18,384 nt of DNA from Pirellulales bacterium. GTDB lineage: Bacteria; Planctomycetota; Planctomycetia; Pirellulales; JAICIG01. The translations under genes were made by a program, and so were the position numbers. The stretch spans positions 1 to 18,384 of the forward strand of contig JAICIG010000123.1 in assembly GCA_025924495.1 (NCBI GenBank), given 5' to 3'. Under the pieces are notes generated by a model that was not told the origin of the DNA, did not search any database, and saw only the letters and a program-made list of their open reading frames with translations. This document shows, piece by piece, positions 14,373-18,384 of the stretch (position 1 is the stretch's first letter; every line of letters starts with the position of its first letter).

Positions 14373-15146
14373 ATGCTCGCCAAGCGAGTGATTCCCTGTC
14401 TCGATGTCGACCGGGGACGGGTGGTCAAAGGGACGAATTTCTTGCAGCTCCGCGATGCCGGCGACCCGGTGGAAGTCGCCGCGCGCTATGAGGCCGAAGG
14501 GGCCGACGAACTCGTCTTTCTCGATATCACGGCTAGCCACGAAGGGCGCGAAATCATGCTCGACGTGGTCCGCCGCACCGCCGAGGTGGTGTTCATGCCG
14601 CTCTGTGTCGGCGGAGGAATCCGCACGGTCGACGATATTCGCCAATTGCTGAACGCCGGCTGCGACAAGGTTTCGATCAATTCAGCCGCCCCGCGAAATC
14701 CCCAGTTCGTGGCCGAGGCGGCCCGCCGCTTCGGCAGCCAGTGCATTGTGGTCAACATCGACCCCAAGCGGGTGCAGAAAGATGGCCGCGAAGTGTGGGA
14801 GGTTCATATCAATGGGGGCCGCGTGGGCACGGGGCTGGAGGCGGTGGCCTGGGCGCGCGAAGTGGAACGACTGGGCGCCGGCGAGATCGTGCTGACCTCC
14901 ATGGACGCCGACGGCACCAAGCAGGGCTACGACCTGGAGATCACCGCCGCAGTCAGCCAGGCCGTTTCCATTCCGGTGGTGGCGAGCGGCGGAGCAGGCC
15001 GTCCTGAACACCTGGCCGACGCGATTGCCCTCGGCCACGCCGACGCCGCGCTGGCGGCCAGCATTTTCCACTTCGGCGAGTACACCATTCAAGAAACGAA
15101 GCGCATCATGTCCGAACGGGGCATCCCCGTCCGCCGCAGCGCTTGA
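14373..15146 (+). CDS. hisF: Imidazole glycerol phosphate synthase, cyclase subunit HisF
   Basis: This 257-aa protein starts at ATG 14373 with GAGGA about 6 bases upstream. HisF, with the glutaminase HisH, converts PRFAR and ammonia to imidazole glycerol phosphate and AICAR in histidine biosynthesis, in the cytoplasm. The (beta/alpha)8 barrel is complete: [18 protein letters not shown] with catalytic D11, [17 protein letters not shown] with catalytic D130, [14 protein letters not shown], the phosphate-binding VVASGGAG, and [12 protein letters not shown] near the end. The length and both catalytic aspartates match the family exactly. No other his gene is visible beside it, so it is separated from hisH and the rest of the pathway. 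The PilT-like gene follows after 49 bases and could share its transcript. Confidence 0.98.
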   Translation: MLAKRVIPCLDVDRGRVVKGTNFLQLRDAGDPVEVAARYEAEGADELVFLDITASHEGREIMLDVVRRTAEVVFMPLCVGGGIRTVDDIRQLLNAGCDKVSINSAAPRNPQFVAEAARRFGSQCIVVNIDPKRVQKDGREVWEVHINGGRVGTGLEAVAWAREVERLGAGEIVLTSMDADGTKQGYDLEITAAVSQAVSIPVVASGGAGRPEHLADAIALGHADAALAASIFHFGEYTIQETKRIMSERGIPVRRSA

Positions 15147-15195
15147 CAGAATCATACGGTCAAGGAAGTCAGTTCAGCGACAGACAGAGGTAGAT

Positions 15196-16347
15196 ATGGC
15201 GACCGCAGTGCCCGATGCTCTAGCGTCCAAATATATCAAGAAGCATGAAGAGCTCGAGATCGACAAGCTGTTCCGCGCGCTGGTCAAGCTCAAGGGGAGC
15301 GACTTGCACCTGAAGGCCGAGCGGCCGCCGATCATTCGCGTCAACGGCACGCTGCGCCCTCTCGACCGGCCGCCGATTGACGACGAAGAGATGGTCCGCA
15401 TCTGCTTTCCGATGATGACGGAGCGCAACCGCAAGATCTTCGACGAGACGGGCGGGGCCGACTTCGCTCATACGGTCGACGTCGACGGCGTGCAGTGGCG
15501 GTTTCGCGTCAACCTGTTGCAGCAGTTGGGTCACGTGGGCATGGTCGCTCGTAAGGTGAACCAGTGGATTCCCGACTTCGAAGGGCTTTACCTGCCGCCC
15601 GGCATGGTCGATTTGTGCAAGTTCCATCAAGGCATGGTGCTCTTGGCCGGCGTTACCGGGTCGGGCAAAAGCACCACGATCGCCTCGATGCTCAACTGGA
15701 TCAACAAGAACTATCGCAAGCACATCCTTACGCTCGAGGATCCGATCGAGTTCGTATTCACGGAAGACAAGTGCCTGATCAACCAGCGCGAGATCGGCCT
15801 GGACGTGATCGACTTCGGCATCGGCATGAAGCACGCCGTGCGTGAAGACCCCGACGTCATGCTGGTGGGCGAAATGCGCGACGAGGAAACGTTCATGACG
15901 GCCATTCATGCCGCCGAAACGGGCCACCTCGTATTCGGAACCATTCACGCCTCAAGCGCGCCCTCGACCATCGGCCGTATTCTCGACTTGTTCCCGCAGG
16001 AAATGCACTCTTCGTTGCGCAGCGCCATCGCCATGAACATGAAGGGCATTGTGGCCCAGAAGCTGCTGCCGTCGATCAAGGAAGGGGTCGGCCGCGTGCC
16101 GACGGTCGAGATCATGACGTTCAACTCGATCGTGCGAAAACTCATTCTGGAAGGCAAGGACGAAAAGCTGGCCGACGCCATTCGCATGTGCGAACGCGAA
16201 GGCATGCAGGACTTCACGATGAGCCTCAAAGGCCTGGTCGACAAGGAGTTGATCGACCGCGAGACGGCTTTCGAAGTCGCGCCCAACGTCGACGCATTGC
16301 GGATGGCTCTTAAAGGCATCGAAGTCAAAGCACCTGGGATTCTCTAA
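15196..16347 (+). CDS. PilT-like ATPase of the type II secretion/type IV pilus family
   Basis: This 383-aa protein starts at ATG 15196, with AGAGGT about 6 bases upstream; longer readings only run back through hisF in another frame. It belongs to the secretion/pilus hexameric ATPases and resembles PilT, which powers pilus retraction. The N-terminal PAS-like domain begins with KLKGSDLHLKAERPPIIRV (about 31-49). The ATPase core has Walker A GVTGSGKST (152-160, K158), the Asp box LTLEDPIE (178-185), Walker B DPDVMLVGEMRD (218-229, E226) and the His box HLVFGTIH (244-251). The zinc-binding tetracysteine motif of PilB/GspE is absent, as expected for PilT. Every catalytic residue I can check is present, so it should hydrolyse ATP. 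Its TAA overlaps the ATG of the next gene by one base, implying coupled expression. Confidence 0.93.
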   Translation: MATAVPDALASKYIKKHEELEIDKLFRALVKLKGSDLHLKAERPPIIRVNGTLRPLDRPPIDDEEMVRICFPMMTERNRKIFDETGGADFAHTVDVDGVQWRFRVNLLQQLGHVGMVARKVNQWIPDFEGLYLPPGMVDLCKFHQGMVLLAGVTGSGKSTTIASMLNWINKNYRKHILTLEDPIEFVFTEDKCLINQREIGLDVIDFGIGMKHAVREDPDVMLVGEMRDEETFMTAIHAAETGHLVFGTIHASSAPSTIGRILDLFPQEMHSSLRSAIAMNMKGIVAQKLLPSIKEGVGRVPTVEIMTFNSIVRKLILEGKDEKLADAIRMCEREGMQDFTMSLKGLVDKELIDRETAFEVAPNVDALRMALKGIEVKAPGIL

Positions 16348-18152
16348 TGCATCGCGTGTTGTTGGCGGGGTGTCTGGCCGTCCTGGTTTGGGGCTTCGGC
16401 TCGCGGTCCGCCGTTGCGCAGGAGCAGCTCGACTACACCATCGAAGACGGCATCGTCACGATTACGCAGAACTGGGAACAATGGCTCTCGAGCGACGTGC
16501 TGGAAGTCGTCTTGGGCGCGCTGAAGATCCTGCTGTTCGGCGGTCTGTATTTGGTCTGGGTCAACTCCACCGATTGGGTGAACCGCGATCGCTTTCAGCG
16601 CCGCGTCAGCAAGGGTTGGAATGCGGCCATGGTCGTACCCTTCTTGATGTTCTTCGGGCTGACCATGGCGTTCTTCTGGTGGGATATGTTCTTCTGGATC
16701 GGCTATCCGCTGTTGTCGCTGGCCTACTTCGTGCCGTTTACGATTTACGTGGTCAGCCGCAATCGGCAGGTGGAGATGGACGACCGGGTGTTCACCAAGA
16801 AGCACCTGCGCTACTGGTTCGCCACCCGGCTGCAGAAGATCGGCATGAAGGTCGAAGCCGAACAGAAAGGCATCGACGAAATTGGTCCGCCGATCAAGCT
16901 TGTTGCGCGCGGCGGCGCCACCGAACGCGACGACAACGTCAATCTCCTTAATGCGCGGCAATCGCCCGGCTTTTTGACGGCGCGCGAGATGCTGGCCGAG
17001 GCGCTCAACAACCGCGCCGGCTCGGTGATGCTCGATTACACGCAGGCGTCGGTGGCCGTGCGATTCATGGTCGACGGGGTCTGGCACCCGGGCGAGACCA
17101 TGGAGCGCGAGCCAGGCGACATGATGCTGGCGGTGCTCAAAACCATTTCCGCTTTGAACGCCAACGATCGCCGCAACCGCCAGAGCGGCGTATTCGGCCT
17201 CGAGTACGAAAAGAACAAGCGCGTCTGCCGCCTGACCAGTCAGGGCACGCAGACCGGCGAACGCGTGCTGCTGCAGTTCGACGATCCCGACGTGAAGAAA
17301 AAGCGGCCGCTCGATTTGGGCATGCGGCAAAAAGTGCTCGACGAATTGAAGCCGGTGTTGGAAACGAAGAATGGCCTAGTCATTGTTTCGGCTCCGCCCA
17401 ATGGCGGCGGGCTGACGTCCGTATTTCATGCCATTCTCGGCGCCATGGATCGCTACACGCGCGGCTTCATCTGCATTGAAGACGCGGGCAACAAAGAAGT
17501 AGATGTCGAGAACATCGTCAACCACACGTTCGACGGCGCGACGGGCGAGAACCCCGCCACGCCGCTGCCTAAGTTGCTGCGAGAATACCCCGACGTGATC
17601 GTCGTGCCCGACATGAAAGACGCCGAGGCGGCCGCCGCTCTGCTCGAGCAAGCCAACGCCGATCGCACGGTAATCACCACCACGCGGGCCAAGGAGGCGT
17701 GCGAGGCGCTATTGCGGGTGGCGCAGTTGAAAATGCCGCTCGATCAGCTCGCGTCGGCCGTCAAGGCGGTGATCAACCAGCGGATGGTGCGCAAGTTGTG
17801 CGATAAGTGCAAAGAAGCCTATCCGCCTCCGCCACAGTTGCTGCAGCAGTTAGGCATTCCGCCGGGCCGCGTCGAGGCGCTCTATCGACCCCCGACCCCC
17901 GATCCCGAAAAGCCGCAGGAGCCGTGCGAGCAGTGCCGCGGCATCGGCTATTTCGGCCGCACCGGCATCTTCGAAACCCTGATCGTCAACGACGAGGTCC
18001 GCGAGACGTTGCGAAAGACGCCGCAGCTCAATGCCTTGCGTCAGGCCGCCCGCAAAGCCGGCATGCGCGTGCTGCAAGAAGAAGGCGTGTTGCTCGTCGT
18101 CACCGGCGTGACCTCATTGCCCGAGCTGATGCGGGCGCTAAAAGAAGGCTAA
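16347..18152 (+). CDS. Membrane-anchored PilB/GspE-like protein with degenerate ATPase motifs
   Basis: This 601-aa protein starts at ATG 16347 (TAATG overlap with the PilT-like gene). Residues 1-25 are a signal peptide ending AVAQ. Hydrophobic segments follow at about 50-71, 93-112 and 115-136, which puts the rest in the cytoplasm. Residues about 205-600 align with PilB/GspE: TAREMLAEALNNRAGSVML, a degenerate P-loop APPNGGGLTS (349-358), IED (377-379), a degenerate Walker B YPDVIVVPDMKD (414-425), a degenerate His box TVITTTRAKE (441-450), RMVRKLCDKCKEAY, and CEQCRGIGYFGRTGIFE with zinc-ligand cysteines C485, C488, C527 and C530. The P-loop lysine is Gly355, the Walker B glutamate is Asp422 and the His-box histidine is Arg447. 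It probably binds nucleotide poorly or not at all and may act as a membrane scaffold for the PilT-like ATPase. Confidence 0.88.
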   Translation: MHRVLLAGCLAVLVWGFGSRSAVAQEQLDYTIEDGIVTITQNWEQWLSSDVLEVVLGALKILLFGGLYLVWVNSTDWVNRDRFQRRVSKGWNAAMVVPFLMFFGLTMAFFWWDMFFWIGYPLLSLAYFVPFTIYVVSRNRQVEMDDRVFTKKHLRYWFATRLQKIGMKVEAEQKGIDEIGPPIKLVARGGATERDDNVNLLNARQSPGFLTAREMLAEALNNRAGSVMLDYTQASVAVRFMVDGVWHPGETMEREPGDMMLAVLKTISALNANDRRNRQSGVFGLEYEKNKRVCRLTSQGTQTGERVLLQFDDPDVKKKRPLDLGMRQKVLDELKPVLETKNGLVIVSAPPNGGGLTSVFHAILGAMDRYTRGFICIEDAGNKEVDVENIVNHTFDGATGENPATPLPKLLREYPDVIVVPDMKDAEAAAALLEQANADRTVITTTRAKEACEALLRVAQLKMPLDQLASAVKAVINQRMVRKLCDKCKEAYPPPPQLLQQLGIPPGRVEALYRPPTPDPEKPQEPCEQCRGIGYFGRTGIFETLIVNDEVRETLRKTPQLNALRQAARKAGMRVLQEEGVLLVVTGVTSLPELMRALKEG

Positions 18153-18384
18153 AATCGCCAGGCGAGCCGGCCGTCAGCCGCCGTGTCGTCACGCGGCCAT
18201 CGGCAAGCAGCGAATCGCATCGTGAACCTTCCTTCATGGCGCGACCTTCATCCTGTGGGGCGACCTTCCCAGGTCGCCAATTCGCGATGAGTTCATAATC
18301 ATCTGGCGAGAAAACCGAAGCCAACCTCTTCATGGTGAGCGGTGGACGTGAGTTCCCGGTTCAATCTCTTGCGCGATGACGCCC
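18153..18384. other. Intergenic end of the window
   Basis: No gene is supported in the last 232 bases. The stretch holds a hairpin (18259-18278) and a short direct repeat (GCGACCTTC at 18241-18249 and 18260-18268). A minus-strand open frame starting near 18333 runs into the PilB-like gene and lacks convincing protein character. Confidence 0.4.
18259..18278. repeat. REP-like inverted repeat, possible terminator
   Basis: GGCGACC (18259-18265), loop TTCCCA, GGTCGCC (18272-18278) is a perfect 7-bp stem about 107 bases after the stop of the PilB-like gene. Short hairpins of this form occur between genes in planctomycete genomes as far as I recall, but only one copy is in this window. There is no T-run, so it is either an interspersed repeat or a weak terminator. 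Confidence 0.45.

Noticed and set aside
16344..17330. Long open frame (328 codons) on the minus strand opposite the PilB-like gene
   Set aside because: It mirrors the plus-strand codon pattern and has no recognisable domain or start signal; the PilB-like reading is clearly real.

Overview
The window looks like a chromosomal segment of a planctomycete (Pirellulales-like); this is inferred from gene types, not from a search. The pointers are high G+C coding DNA, a large surface protein with an N-terminal LEPR-XLL-type motif (CLENRRLL), an ECF sigma factor translationally coupled to a Hanks-type Ser/Thr kinase, a Minf_1886-type small protein, and several genes without a clear Shine-Dalgarno sequence. 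I saw no tRNA, rRNA, CRISPR array or intact mobile element.

Layout. Bases 1-119 hold the 5' end of a minus-strand conserved hypothetical gene. Bases 342-2639 are an accessory-looking stretch: two small membrane-protein genes (the second with a Minf_1886-like domain), a probably frameshifted small gene (1752-2086), and a convergent SUKH/SMI1-KNR4 gene. Bases 2879-5949 are a two-gene operon, ECF sigma factor then a membrane Ser/Thr kinase with a zinc-finger-like N-terminus and a long probable extracytoplasmic tail. Bases 6063-8846 (minus) encode a 927-aa LEPR-XLL/LamG/DUF4214 surface protein. Bases 9123-9670 are the remains of a serine hydrolase gene whose catalytic core has been deleted. Then follow on the minus strand a DUF1810 protein, a 150-aa hypothetical, a family-2 glycosyltransferase with an N-terminal MshEN-like tandem repeat, and a GT39/ArnT-type membrane glycosyltransferase. 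Bases 14373-18152 (plus) hold hisF, a PilT-like ATPase and a membrane-anchored PilB/GspE-like protein.

How genes work together. The sigma factor and kinase overlap by 4 bases and probably form one signalling unit. The GT2 and GT39 enzymes are a natural pair: a DPM1-like GT2 would make the lipid-linked sugar and the GT39 enzyme would transfer it outside the membrane. The PilT-like and PilB-like genes overlap by one base (TAATG). The first has every ATPase motif. The second has lost the Walker A lysine, the Walker B glutamate and the His-box histidine, yet keeps its four zinc-binding cysteines and has gained a signal peptide and three membrane segments. This looks like an active motor ATPase paired with a membrane-bound pseudo-ATPase, and is the most unusual thing in the window.
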